Shown: one piece after another, positions 25,801 through 33,506 of the stretch
Numbering within the stretch: position 1 is the stretch's first letter
Layout of the letters: the number at the start of each line of letters is the position of its first letter
Source of the DNA: a virus
IMG/VR virus record: IMGVR_UViG_3300004154_000015
Location: 1-51,650 of that record
Strand: one strand, 5' to 3'
DNA length: 51,650 nt
Translations under genes and position numbers: made by a program
Notes under the pieces: generated by a model
What the model saw: only the letters and a program-made list of their open reading frames with translations
What the model was told of the DNA's origin: nothing
Databases searched by the model: none

Positions 25801-26020
25801 AACAAACCCCCTCGTAGTCTCCTTCAACCTTTTCTATGATGCGATTTTCGGCTTTCTCATTTATTTCTACAGTTGCGCTGTTAAAAAGATCTGGGTGAGC
25901 CTCCTTAAGATCTGAAAAGATGTTATGCACAACTTCTTGAAACTCAGGAAGAGCTTCCTTTCCTTGAGCAATTAATTCTTGCAGGCTAAAATTGGGGTTC
26001 TGCTTATAATAGTCCGCCAT
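22898..26020 (-). CDS. RelA/SpoT-like domain protein with long Glu/Ala-rich coiled coil, 1040 aa
   Basis: N-terminal residues about 40-170 match the RelA/SpoT nucleotidyltransferase fold of the small-synthetase or toxin type: ITDIIRGRIIV with Asp78, Arg81 and Arg83; LKDRFATPTESGFRDVNMTI (111-130); NGHVAEFRFEQ with Glu139; and THYIYEK. Residues about 230-620 form a very long TolA-like helix of E/A/K/Q heptads. An about 55-residue block is duplicated (repeat entries). The tail is Gly-rich and ends in an Arg cluster (RGGHRRRRGSW). GAGGA precedes the start. It is the last gene of the VirD4-ATPase module. Possible roles are alarmone synthesis or pyrophosphate transfer to RNA, linked to a membrane machine; activity is unproven. 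Confidence 0.7.
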   Translation of the reverse strand: MADYYKQNPNFSLQELIAQGKEALPEFQEVVHNIFSDLKEAHPDLFNSATVEINEKAENRIIEKVEGDYEGVCSRITDIIRGRIIVGPLEEVQIVRDYAQKMSDEYDVTSLKDRFATPTESGFRDVNMTIRLSNGHVAEFRFEQEDMVEYGKMTHYIYEKTQEIERAANEDAEKNGYPAPQFTPEQEKELEINGVVSNYLHQVGADIVDQDVCLDESSKKRILEAHLEGAALEIGTPDANKKIHELVEEAKEAVRLEKEKHALEKQQEAENRLEVLNQEAAEARALADQKTTELEQAQALADEKAQIAEQTAAAAAERIERLEYSTQLLKDQMEDLPPNEAAVNERVCEKNQAEIAELNAEIARTAAEAEAAQEIVETILPEQQQAEAAALAAEAALKEEEARRQEEEQKALEEQRAQEEAQQAEEAKKAEEAVQQKEEVAELAEQESQQKSQEAQKAEALAEKKEEEALEAEEIAQQKAKEAEKAEEIALEKEEEAQKAEEVVKQATEEEQETKEFLQAQEEAKQKTTEAEEARAEADQKAEEAKEAKEVAKQKAEEAVEAKEDAALKTEEAQQAEAVAEEKAAEAQKARAELTEEATPETIEAEEKAAAQELTAKQAEQANEEAQLTEEEKAALAEDATAQNLDTEEVAAAKEITASQTEQTSEKPQLVEEAALATAEGTEAEKALQNDVQEIAATEDVAQAEQNESSLQDKADFFALDENTEKTAAEKKLEQLEYSSQLLKDGMEELSPNEAATYERTYESHQAEIAELKAEIAHSATDAAQTEPALDGNETAEHVASEDNIQQQTAEMAQATDAVEQADETANLSDTVGQNASVTTVEEAQENNVADQALSGDKQTNLAADAGYEEGTDAAVQLEDNMAMGQSSQEESAELATQGDPPVSSDKNEVLETVESQADEEEAPSGSQNAGKSSDQEEEPAVQQAVQQTVDDSSRSTAEVETSSASASSETKQEEKREDFTIAAAQVTSMSVGSGGSAGGGGSSMCFFMPIFPSSFSEYEPILRGGHRRRRGSWDNLDFM
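23690..23840 (-). repeat. copy 1 of internal duplication in the 1040-aa gene
   Basis: Encodes LEQLEYSSQLLKDGMEEL followed by SPNEAATYERTYESHQAEI and AELKAEI, matching about 55 residues encoded at 24936-25080. The two copies differ at scattered positions, so the duplication is old enough to have diverged or came from a related gene. Boundaries are approximate. Confidence 0.75.
24936..25080 (-). repeat. copy 2 of internal duplication in the 1040-aa gene
   Basis: Encodes RIERLEYSTQLLKDQMEDL followed by PPNEAAVNERVCEKNQAEI and AELNAEI, the partner of 23690-23840. In the protein this copy is nearer the RelA/SpoT-like domain; the coiled coil between the copies spans about 370 residues. Confidence 0.75.
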
Positions 26021-26058
26021 TTTGTCCTCAGCTTAAATTCAAATCACACTATATAAAC

Positions 26059-26361
26059 TTAATCATTTTTAAATTCAGATCTTGGAAGATGCTTGCGTCT
26101 GTTCGACATGTAATCACGAACAAGATCCACGAATTCTTCTTTTGTAACAGATGTCACATCATCCTCTTTCCGGATCACAGACAGCATATGAATGTTAGGC
26201 ATCAGAACCCCGTCTTTCTTGTGATCTGGGCACTCAGCAAATATTTTTAATTTACGTTTATTGATTGTAACTCTAACGGGTATGATGGACCCCACACAGT
26301 AATATTTGTAATTTCCATCGGCTTCCGGTGAAGGGGAGATATAGGGTTTTTCTTCAGTCAT
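26059..26361 (-). CDS. free-standing paralogue of the neighbouring N-terminal domain, 100 aa
   Basis: Starts MTEEKPYISPSPEADGNYKYY, nearly the same as the first residues of the protein at 26410-27303, and the similarity continues (PVRV.....LSMI.KE....TKEEFV) to about residue 90. It ends with a basic tail (NRRKHLPRSEFKND). It lacks the RelA/SpoT-like part, which in the next gene downstream is present without this domain. It may therefore be a split form of the fused protein or a dedicated regulator of the downstream product. No known family. Confidence 0.7.
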   Translation of the reverse strand: MTEEKPYISPSPEADGNYKYYCVGSIIPVRVTINKRKLKIFAECPDHKKDGVLMPNIHMLSVIRKEDDVTSVTKEEFVDLVRDYMSNRRKHLPRSEFKND

Positions 26362-26409
26362 TGTCTTCTACCTTTCTGGTTATTGCATTCGAGTTTCCGA
26401 AAGCCGAGT

Positions 26410-27303
26410 TTATTTCACAGCACGCCAATGTGTACAACGAATGTCATCTCTTATTTTTACAACTATCTTTTTCTTTTCCGGCGTCAGCTCTTTGCCAAGA
26501 TTGTTGCTTTCAAGGTCTTGCGCGATTTCATGAGGTAAACTCGTCAGTTTTCGTGCGGACATCATTTTTGTATATTCGATGCGAAATTCTGCTACATGCC
26601 CATTTTTCAATTTCACGTTCGTCAATACATCGCGATAAAGGTCATTCGCTGGCGTCTCAAAGCGATTCCTAATCCTTACAAGATTAAGAGCCTCTGCATA
26701 TTTTTTGATGTATTCTATGGCAAGGCCAACTTCTTCAGCTGTGTTCACAACGATCCAACCACAGCATAGGTTTACGGCTCTCCACAGCTTTCCATCGTAG
26801 TCCCTTCGAAGTTTTGCCTCAGCTTTGCCTTTGTCCTTTAAGTTGGCCGTCTCAAATCTGGCGTCTTCAAACTTGCCTGGAAATTTTGTTCGAAGATCAT
26901 CCAGAACATTGTCACCAAACTGACTCAGAAGCGGGGTGGACTCGACGGCTTTAGCATACAACTCATCAAAATTTAGTTCTCGATTCTGAAAACAAGCGCT
27001 GTCCTCAACGCGAGGGGTGTTTGACAAAGCCATTCTTTTGCAATAGGTGGCGTACCCCTCACAAAATCCGATAAAGTCCTCTTTTGTAATCTCATCAGCA
27101 TATTCCTCCTTAAATATCATTGAGAGCATAGAATTGTTGACCTTCATTTGTCCCGGCATGCCATCGTTCGGCATTTCCGCAAGACACTCATGTTTGTTCT
27201 CATCAAGTTTAACCCGAACAGGCATATCTCCTGCGACCAGATAATACTTGTAATCTCCATCGGCTTCCGGTGGAGGGGCGATATAGTTCTTTTCTTCTGT
27301 CAT
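26410..27303 (-). CDS. N-domain plus degenerate RelA/SpoT-like domain, 297 aa
   Basis: I place the start at the ATG at 27303, preceded by GAGGAATGGAA; a GTG 15 bases upstream is possible. Residues 1-90 are the domain shared with the 100-aa neighbour. Residues about 130-265 align with the RelA/SpoT-like region of the 1040-aa protein (KLRRDYDGKLWRAV, RIRNRFETPANDLYRDVLT, LKNGHVAEFRIEY). The Asp and two Arg of ITDIIRGR are replaced (NLCCGW), so catalysis is unlikely while the fold and the Glu are kept. It may be a non-catalytic partner or an immunity-like regulator. It overlaps the ATPase gene end region closely. Confidence 0.7.
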   Translation of the reverse strand: MTEEKNYIAPPPEADGDYKYYLVAGDMPVRVKLDENKHECLAEMPNDGMPGQMKVNNSMLSMIFKEEYADEITKEDFIGFCEGYATYCKRMALSNTPRVEDSACFQNRELNFDELYAKAVESTPLLSQFGDNVLDDLRTKFPGKFEDARFETANLKDKGKAEAKLRRDYDGKLWRAVNLCCGWIVVNTAEEVGLAIEYIKKYAEALNLVRIRNRFETPANDLYRDVLTNVKLKNGHVAEFRIEYTKMMSARKLTSLPHEIAQDLESNNLGKELTPEKKKIVVKIRDDIRCTHWRAVK

Positions 27304-27314
27304 TTTTCCATTCC

Positions 27315-30300
27315 TCACTTCGGCGGCGCGATTGCTTTTAGCTCAGGGCGCTGCCTTGGCAGTTTTGGCGGAACCAGCGGCCCGCGTATTCTTAGTCTTT
27401 CGCTTTGCGCGTCGAAAGCGCGTTCCATGTCCTCCATGTCCCTGATCGCACGGGCGTGGGCCCGATGGTGCGCGGCGGCGCGGGCCTCGTCCAAACGTCT
27501 AGCAAAGCCCTCGAAGCTTACCTGCGCTTCGTTGAGGCGCATGACCTGTCCGTTGAACTGCCTTATCTTGCCGATGGTACCCATCACGTTCTGCTGACCT
27601 TCACGGATCTGCTTGCGCAAAAGCTGATGATAGGAGTCTTCATCCTCACGAAGACCCGTGACGTATCCCCGGACAAGGCCGTCGAACTTTTCGAGGTGTG
27701 GGTCTTTCACCGACTCCAGCGCGGCATCCATCAGCATAACGTCTTTGCGATCACGCCGCTTTTTGGAAGGTGCCAGTTCGGCACGACGCGACACGGCGTC
27801 GCCAACCGTCTTGATGTCGTCCGGCAGATCATATCCGGTCAAGGGCGTGTCAAAATAGGCCTCCAGCTCCTTGCGCGTTTCCACGCCCTTTTCAGGGAGA
27901 ACGGCAAGTTCTTGCGAGACTTCTGGGGCCAACACCTCGGCCTCGAACATCTCCGGCATCGGAGCCGTGCGACTTGTTAAAGCGCGTGGTGGTGGCGGGC
28001 CAAGTTTGGTGGGCGTGACCAAAGGGGGCTGGACAAGATAATCGCCTCTGTCGAAGTCAAAGAACTTCTCGCGGACTCTCCCATATTTGCGCAATTTGTT
28101 GGCGTAGCGCACCCAATCCCCCGAAGACCAGCCACTTACGGCACCGCTTCGGATTTCTCCAAATAACTCACGGCTGGTTGCTAGATTGGCGCGGTGCTCT
28201 TCCAACAGTTCCGTCAATACCTCATGACTGTTAGCCAGAGCGGACTCCATCTTCCCGTTTCCGGTAACGAGTTCATGCTGCCGCTCGACGGTTTCGTTTA
28301 TATACTCCTTGGTGGCATCGTGAGCTTCCATGACGGGATCAAGTTGATCCCTGACCATCTTCATGGCCGCACCGCGCATGTCCGTGTAGTCCTTCCAGCA
28401 AACAAACTTCTCGCGTACCAGTTTGTATCGCTGCCATGAGGCGGCGGCTATGCCCGTCAACATCAACGCGCCAAACGTGATTCCGGCAGCCATAATTGAA
28501 CCGCCGACATAGCAAGTCGTAGCGACTCCGGCTGCGGTCGCGGCCTTGACGTATGGACTGCGGAAGAAACTGTTAAAGAAGCCGGGCTTTTCATTGAACT
28601 TGTCCAGCCGATACCGCGCTCCGAGATACCTTTCGCAGGTCTCTTTAACGCCTTGCCCCCATTCGGAAAGCTTCGCGGGAGCCGTCCACGCGACAGGATT
28701 CTTAGGCACCCAATTCAGCTTGCTTTCGTCCAAATTGAACCCCTCCAGATCAACGGGCGGCATCGGCTTCAGCCGTACAACCGTCTTCTTGGGCGGATCG
28801 GGGAAAGCAGGAGCTTCAGGTATAGGCGGGCCTTCCGCACGCTCCCTCAAAAACGGTATTTCATAGTATCGCGCCTGCTGGTCCAAAGTGCAATGGCTCT
28901 GCTTCCTGCCGCTGATAAAAAGGATCTGTTTTTCACCGGAAAAACAATCTTCTATCTGACGGGCATCCATTCCATCTATGACAATGGGCTGATAAGACAG
29001 GTTATAATTCGTGCTCCAACTCTCGTTGTTGTTGCGCCCCTTTTGCGTGGTTTCGCTTTCAGCGGTGCCTCCCCCCTTGGAATCGGTCTTGCCGGACTGG
29101 GTTGACTCACCTTGCGTGTCAGCCGTGCCGTGGGAGGTCGATGTCGAGCCACCCGATCCGGAACTTGATCCACCGGGACCGGACATGCTGCTCCAAAAGT
29201 TAGAAAGCGTTGTTACGATGGAGTTCGTTTTTTGGGCCGTCCTTCCGACAGAGTTTGAGACCGCGACTTGCCAAGTATTTTGGTCAACCGTTCCCTTGGC
29301 GACAGACTCTTGCTCCCCAACGCCGAGTTGGATTCCCTGTCCTTCGCTCACGGTCGGCACATAGACCATGTAGCGGCCAAGACGCTTGCTGATATATTCA
29401 ATCGATTTGGGTTCGTGACTGCGAAGAAACTGGACGACTTCCGAAGACCCAAGAAAAGCGGCGGCTCGTTCTTCGCCGTAAACATCCCTCAGACTTGCGT
29501 AGTCCTGAAACAAGCTCCAAAAGATGATGCCTTTTTGGCGTACCGTTTGAGCGCCCGTCGCAATGGCCTGAAGATGCCCCAGTTGCGTTAACTCATCGAT
29601 CATGAACAGGATGCGGTCTTCCTTCTTAAAGTCTTTTCCTCCATTGCCCGGATTAGGCGTGCCATCAATTGCGCTTTGCAAAATAAGACGAAGCCACGGC
29701 TGATAATTGATATACTCGTCAACGTTCGGCATGACGATGTAGATCGTCGTTTTTTTGCCACGCAGGTCCATCATGGAGAAGTCCGAGGAAACCATGTGCT
29801 GACCAAGACAATCATCAGCCATCCATTTGTCTAACCATTGGGAAGTCGCCGTGACGACGGAGCGCACGTTCTGGTCTCCGGGTTGGGCCGTGCTAAGATA
29901 ATTTCCGAACTTATTCAGCAATCTTTGATGCGGGCCGCGCCACCCTGTTAGCTCTGCAATGTGTTTGTCCCACGCTTCCGACGGAAACTCGCTGAAGATT
30001 TTTGCCATATAAACAAAATTCTTGTGCTCATAGGGTATTGTGTCTGCCAGCTTCAGATAGACGATCATCGCCGCAATAAGACCGCTCGGATTTTCCCTAA
30101 AATAGGGATTTTGCTCCTTATGTCCCTGCGAATCTGATATGAGAGCAGATGACATTGTTAGAATGCGGCTATAAAAATCAGGCTCCTTTGGATCTAGATC
30201 GTCCATAGGATTGTAGTTGCTTGATCCCAATCCGATGATGTTCTGGGGATCAAAAATATAAATATCCTGCCCAAGAGTCCATTTGCGATGATTGTAAGTC

Positions 30301-30647
30301 CTCTTGAACGTAGCCCCGCCGATCTCAAGGGAAACAACGGAGCCTGCATAGGATAAAAGGTTAGACGTTGCCGAAGCGGCGGTCTTTCCCGATCCTGTAT
30401 TGCCTATGACGTTCCCGTGCGTTTCAACATCCTGATAAATAGGCACGCCATTATACGCGCCGACAATGAGACCATGGGGATCAGCAAGACAATCCGATCC
30501 ATTGTCCATGACGTTCTGGACGGAAATGAGTGCCTTGTTGTCGGCATGGTATTGAACGGGGGCTATATTGAAAGGCCGTTCAATTGCCCTGTCCAACTTC
30601 GTGAGGACTTGGAGTTCCTCTTTTTTCTTTTCCAAAACTGGGAGCAT
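27315..30647 (-). CDS. VirD4/TraD-like type IV coupling ATPase with C-terminal membrane and helical region, 1110 aa
   Basis: Walker A is GNTGSGKT at residues 82-89 and Walker B is ILFMIDE at 346-352, followed by LTQLGHLQAIATGAQTVRQKG and the sensor-like SLFQDYASLRDVYGE, typical of VirD4/TraG coupling proteins. A Ser/Gly linker (about 488-535) leads to a second conserved block ending at about 605. Unlike normal coupling proteins there is no N-terminal membrane anchor; instead hydrophobic segments lie at about 700-738, then a long coiled region to the C-terminus. AAGGAGGA precedes the start. No relaxase or VirB4 is nearby, so DNA transfer by itself is doubtful; it may move a protein substrate, or work in defence. 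Confidence 0.85.
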   Translation of the reverse strand: MLPVLEKKKEELQVLTKLDRAIERPFNIAPVQYHADNKALISVQNVMDNGSDCLADPHGLIVGAYNGVPIYQDVETHGNVIGNTGSGKTAASATSNLLSYAGSVVSLEIGGATFKRTYNHRKWTLGQDIYIFDPQNIIGLGSSNYNPMDDLDPKEPDFYSRILTMSSALISDSQGHKEQNPYFRENPSGLIAAMIVYLKLADTIPYEHKNFVYMAKIFSEFPSEAWDKHIAELTGWRGPHQRLLNKFGNYLSTAQPGDQNVRSVVTATSQWLDKWMADDCLGQHMVSSDFSMMDLRGKKTTIYIVMPNVDEYINYQPWLRLILQSAIDGTPNPGNGGKDFKKEDRILFMIDELTQLGHLQAIATGAQTVRQKGIIFWSLFQDYASLRDVYGEERAAAFLGSSEVVQFLRSHEPKSIEYISKRLGRYMVYVPTVSEGQGIQLGVGEQESVAKGTVDQNTWQVAVSNSVGRTAQKTNSIVTTLSNFWSSMSGPGGSSSGSGGSTSTSHGTADTQGESTQSGKTDSKGGGTAESETTQKGRNNNESWSTNYNLSYQPIVIDGMDARQIEDCFSGEKQILFISGRKQSHCTLDQQARYYEIPFLRERAEGPPIPEAPAFPDPPKKTVVRLKPMPPVDLEGFNLDESKLNWVPKNPVAWTAPAKLSEWGQGVKETCERYLGARYRLDKFNEKPGFFNSFFRSPYVKAATAAGVATTCYVGGSIMAAGITFGALMLTGIAAASWQRYKLVREKFVCWKDYTDMRGAAMKMVRDQLDPVMEAHDATKEYINETVERQHELVTGNGKMESALANSHEVLTELLEEHRANLATSRELFGEIRSGAVSGWSSGDWVRYANKLRKYGRVREKFFDFDRGDYLVQPPLVTPTKLGPPPPRALTSRTAPMPEMFEAEVLAPEVSQELAVLPEKGVETRKELEAYFDTPLTGYDLPDDIKTVGDAVSRRAELAPSKKRRDRKDVMLMDAALESVKDPHLEKFDGLVRGYVTGLREDEDSYHQLLRKQIREGQQNVMGTIGKIRQFNGQVMRLNEAQVSFEGFARRLDEARAAAHHRAHARAIRDMEDMERAFDAQSERLRIRGPLVPPKLPRQRPELKAIAPPK

Positions 30648-30662
30648 CGCTTTTTCCTCCTT

Positions 30663-32081
30663 TTACGGTGCAGGCGTGTTGTTAGGCTTGTTGCCAGAGG
30701 CAGCGTCTTTTCGTCTTTGAGCCAAGCTCACAACCGTCCCCATTAGGCCTGATTGATTTTTGTCATCCTCCTCAAATCTTTCACGGCGAGGATGAACGGC
30801 GTCTTTCACCATTTGTGCTCCCGTTTGTATGGCCGTCCCCATATTTTCTCCGGAGAAAAGAGTATCGATTTCGCACAAACGAGTTTTGACTTCCTGCGCG
30901 ACGGGATTCTTTTTGCAGGCATTCGTCATGGCATCACGATAGCGGTGAACCATGTCGCCGACCGCGACTCTGGCGGCAGCTTCGCCACGCGAGGATTCCA
31001 GATCATGAACGAACAGTTCTTTAACCCGACGCTGCGCCGTTTCTTTCCGCCCTTTTCGGAAAGTCGAAGCTGCGTGCGCAATGACCGTCGCAACAACCAA
31101 CTGAGAGGCAATGAGCCAAGCCCCCAGATAACCCGCTCCAAGTATCTGCCCCCACCATGTGGCGGGGCTTTCCGCATCTGTCTTCTTCTTGTTTGATGTC
31201 AGACTCGCTGCTGTTGCTTTGGCTTCGCCAAGAAGTTTTTCATCTTCGGGAATGGTCACGTTTATCAATTGTCGACCCTGTTCGTCGTTGCCTGTGTAGC
31301 CGTCGCCCAAGATGGGTTTTCCACCGATGCCGCCGTGATCAAGCGTGTCCCTGTCTCTTGCGAGTTTCTCGGTGAAGTGAATGGCTTGCGCCTCTGCCTT
31401 GGCCAAGCTCTCGTCAGCCGTATAGGATTGTGAGCGCAAACTCTGCGGTAACATGTTTGCAAAATGACCTTTGAAGTTCGGATTGTCCGCCGCGAGCATT
31501 GAAGCGCCGATACTTGCAGTAACCAGCAATCCTCCGAGAAACACTCGAAATCCTTTATGCTCGGACAAGCCAATGCCCGCCGCGAAAACGAGAGAGCCTC
31601 CCGCAAGAGCCGTAAACCACGGGTTGTTTTGCATAAGGCCATTTGCGGCACCACCGAAGATCGCGACGTCAATAGCGCCGCCAGCGATCAGGGCCACGAC
31701 AGGAACCGTGCAGGTCAACAGACGGCTTCCCATCATATGCGCGCCGAGCTGCCACCAGCGTGCGCCGACTTCCGCCTTCGCCGCCCGGTATTGCGCCAAA
31801 ACGGCTGAACCAGCCATATGTCCCAAACCTTCTGGAGATAATTTTCCTCCCTCGCGTTCGATGCGATATGCTTGGTCAATGGTCTCGGCAGGCTTGGATG
31901 GGCCATCGAAATCCGGCTTTTCGACTGTATTGAGCGTGCGTTCAGCAAAAGTGTGCTCCGCCTCCGGCGGCATCACCCCCGTTTCGTTTTCAGAGGCGGC
32001 TTTGCTTTCCGCTTTTTCCTGCTTTTTCCCCTGATCTTGTTCTTTATCTTTTTCCTGAACTATTGCTTCGCCTTCGCTCAT
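30663..32081 (-). CDS. multi-pass membrane protein of the coupling-ATPase module, 472 aa
   Basis: A charged N-terminus (first about 110 residues, KDKEQDQGKKQEKAESK-rich) is followed by four likely TM segments (about 124-146, 154-170, 175-194 and near 330-352), with a soluble, coiled stretch between and a basic C-terminus ending in NNTPAP. GGAGCTAAAA supports the start. The ATPase gene follows after 15 bases. It may be the membrane platform that replaces the missing TM anchor of the ATPase. I do not recognise a named family. Confidence 0.75.
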   Translation of the reverse strand: MSEGEAIVQEKDKEQDQGKKQEKAESKAASENETGVMPPEAEHTFAERTLNTVEKPDFDGPSKPAETIDQAYRIEREGGKLSPEGLGHMAGSAVLAQYRAAKAEVGARWWQLGAHMMGSRLLTCTVPVVALIAGGAIDVAIFGGAANGLMQNNPWFTALAGGSLVFAAGIGLSEHKGFRVFLGGLLVTASIGASMLAADNPNFKGHFANMLPQSLRSQSYTADESLAKAEAQAIHFTEKLARDRDTLDHGGIGGKPILGDGYTGNDEQGRQLINVTIPEDEKLLGEAKATAASLTSNKKKTDAESPATWWGQILGAGYLGAWLIASQLVVATVIAHAASTFRKGRKETAQRRVKELFVHDLESSRGEAAARVAVGDMVHRYRDAMTNACKKNPVAQEVKTRLCEIDTLFSGENMGTAIQTGAQMVKDAVHPRRERFEEDDKNQSGLMGTVVSLAQRRKDAASGNKPNNTPAP

Positions 32082-32152
32082 TTTTAGCTCCTATTTGAAT
32101 GTGTTTTGTCAGTATCTCTCGTTACGGAAATGCCTGTTTTTGCAGGACTTTT

Positions 32153-32320
32153 TTAGGCACCACTTTCTCGTCCGGAAGTTGCATAACTACCATAAAAGGG
32201 CAACCCAAACAACACAGAGATATGGTTAACACATTGATATAATGTGCATTTCTCTATTTTTGGGTAGGCCGTCTTTATCGAAAAACGCCATCCATTATAC
32301 TCAAAACCGTTCTTTTCCAT
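32153..32320 (-). CDS. small unknown protein, 55 aa
   Basis: An ATG at 32320 is preceded by AAAAGGAGC at six bases, a strong site. A longer reading from a TTG at 32401, overlapping the Nudix stop, lacks such support. The product (MEKNGFEYNGWRFSIKTAY...) ends in FGLPFYGSYATSGRESGA. It follows the Nudix gene as the last, separately spaced member of the operon. Function unknown. Confidence 0.5.
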   Translation of the reverse strand: MEKNGFEYNGWRFSIKTAYPKIEKCTLYQCVNHISVLFGLPFYGSYATSGRESGA

Positions 32321-32397
32321 GAAGTTGCTCCTTTTCAATACTTCCCATATCGTTTTTTGCGCCTTCCTAAATTGGGAAGTCAGTTTTTCGCGTCCCG

Positions 32398-32892
32398 TCA
32401 AAAGAGAGAGCGAAGATTGTACTTTTCGCGCCCGAATTGGGCCGTTTCGGCCTGTTCATCCTTGATTTCCTCCGAAACCAGAACGCGATGAGCGGCCTCG
32501 ACCAGCGAACGGACAAGATCGCCTTGGCCGCTGGGCGTATTGAGAAACGTTTCCTTATTCATGAAGCGGCGGTCGTCGCCGGATGCCTGACCCTCGCCGC
32601 ACAAACGTCCGACAAAGACGATGGTTTGAGCGTTTTGGTTCTTGCGGCTCTTGGTCTTGATAACCGTCACGGGCTTCACGAGGCCGAGGGCCACGTTTGC
32701 CGCTTCAAACACTTCACGCCGCGATGCGGCTTCGGCATCGTCGTCGTCCCACTCCACGCAGCCACCGGGCAAGACGAAACGGTTCTTGCTTTTAATCAGC
32801 AACACGCGGTTCAAAGCGTCAAAGACGACGATTTTAACGTATCTGGGGTCGCTCTCGGCTTGCGCTTCAACCTGCATCTTGGCTTCAGGCAT
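32398..32892 (-). CDS. Nudix hydrolase-like protein B, 164 aa
   Basis: The Nudix box is recognisable in LPGGCVEWDDDDAEAASRREVFEAANVALG: Gly, the RE..E core and spacing fit, but the first Glu is Asp and the EE pair is EA. The family cleaves nucleoside diphosphates linked to X, including dNTPs, ADP-ribose, NAD and alarmones; substrate here is unknown. The start at 32892 overlaps the preceding gene by eight bases. It is a paralogue of the protein at 33913-34425. Confidence 0.8.
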   Translation of the reverse strand: MPEAKMQVEAQAESDPRYVKIVVFDALNRVLLIKSKNRFVLPGGCVEWDDDDAEAASRREVFEAANVALGLVKPVTVIKTKSRKNQNAQTIVFVGRLCGEGQASGDDRRFMNKETFLNTPSGQGDLVRSLVEAAHRVLVSEEIKDEQAETAQFGREKYNLRSLF

Positions 32893-33157
32893 AACGCACC
32901 TCCCGTTCATAAGAGGAACAGATGCCATTCGCGCGACACTTAAGCTCGATGGCGGCCAGCGCGTTGGCAAAGTGCCAAAGGACGGTTATGTCCTGACGCG
33001 CAAAGCCCATCGTATGAAGATCCTGCTGTGTGCAATCGCCAGTTTCCAATGTCGCTCTGACGATGGCGTCAGCCATGCGCGCGACTGGCTCGAACCTCTT
33101 GTCTGTCGTGGTTGTAATTTGATCCACGATGCGACGTGGGGGGCTGGCTTTAGTCAT
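32885..33157 (-). CDS. small helical protein B, paralogue of 11833 and 34401, 90 aa
   Basis: Start 33157 has GGAGGAAGG directly upstream; an in-frame ATG at 33184 is possible. After a basic N-terminus, residues about 35-80 carry RMADAIVRATLETGDCTQQDLHTMGFARQDITVLWHFANALAAIEL (given here only for the pattern: Cys, DL, GF, I, W, A, EL). It overlaps both neighbours by eight bases in the Xre-Nudix operon, so its dose is coupled to them. It may be a small DNA-binding or adaptor unit. Confidence 0.7.
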   Translation of the reverse strand: MTKASPPRRIVDQITTTTDKRFEPVARMADAIVRATLETGDCTQQDLHTMGFARQDITVLWHFANALAAIELKCRANGICSSYEREVRYA

Positions 33158-33506
33158 GACCTTCCTCCCCGATTTCTGGGACAAAGGCCGTTACGCGAAC
33201 TGCTCCAGCGTAAGAAAGGGCCTGCAATTTGCCAACCGCGTCCTTTCCATCAGGAACGGTGACAAGCGTTTCATAGTGGACGAACTGAATGCCATGGCGC
33301 AGAAGGATTTCGACAATTGCCGCAATTGTTTCCTTCTTCGGTACATAAATCCCGTGCTCAATGTTCTTGATCGTCTCCGCAGACGTTCCCGCCTTTTGAG
33401 CAAGCTCATTGCGCGACCAGTCCAATAATCCTCTGGCCGCCCGCAACTGTTCAGGAACGATTGAGTAGTCCTTAAATTGCGGCTGCAATGGTTCGTACTT
33501 GGTCAT
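33150..33506 (-). CDS. Xre-family regulator B, 118 aa
   Basis: HTH at about residues 18-75 (VPEQLRAARGLLDWSRNELAQ then GTSAETIKNIEHGIYVPKKETIAAIVEIL). The remaining about 45 residues are a short extension. It starts in an ATGA overlap with Xre A and overlaps the next small gene by eight bases. It likely autoregulates this operon. Confidence 0.85.
   Translation of the reverse strand: MTKYEPLQPQFKDYSIVPEQLRAARGLLDWSRNELAQKAGTSAETIKNIEHGIYVPKKETIAAIVEILLRHGIQFVHYETLVTVPDGKDAVGKLQALSYAGAVRVTAFVPEIGEEGHD

Noticed and set aside
27315-32081. Integrative conjugative element or plasmid transfer region
   Set aside because: Only a coupling-type ATPase is present; no relaxase, VirB4, pilus or oriT evidence, and the surrounding genes are phage.
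32153-32401. Longer 82-aa form of the small gene after Nudix B
   Set aside because: TTG start without ribosome site; the ATG at 32320 has AAAAGGAGC at good spacing.
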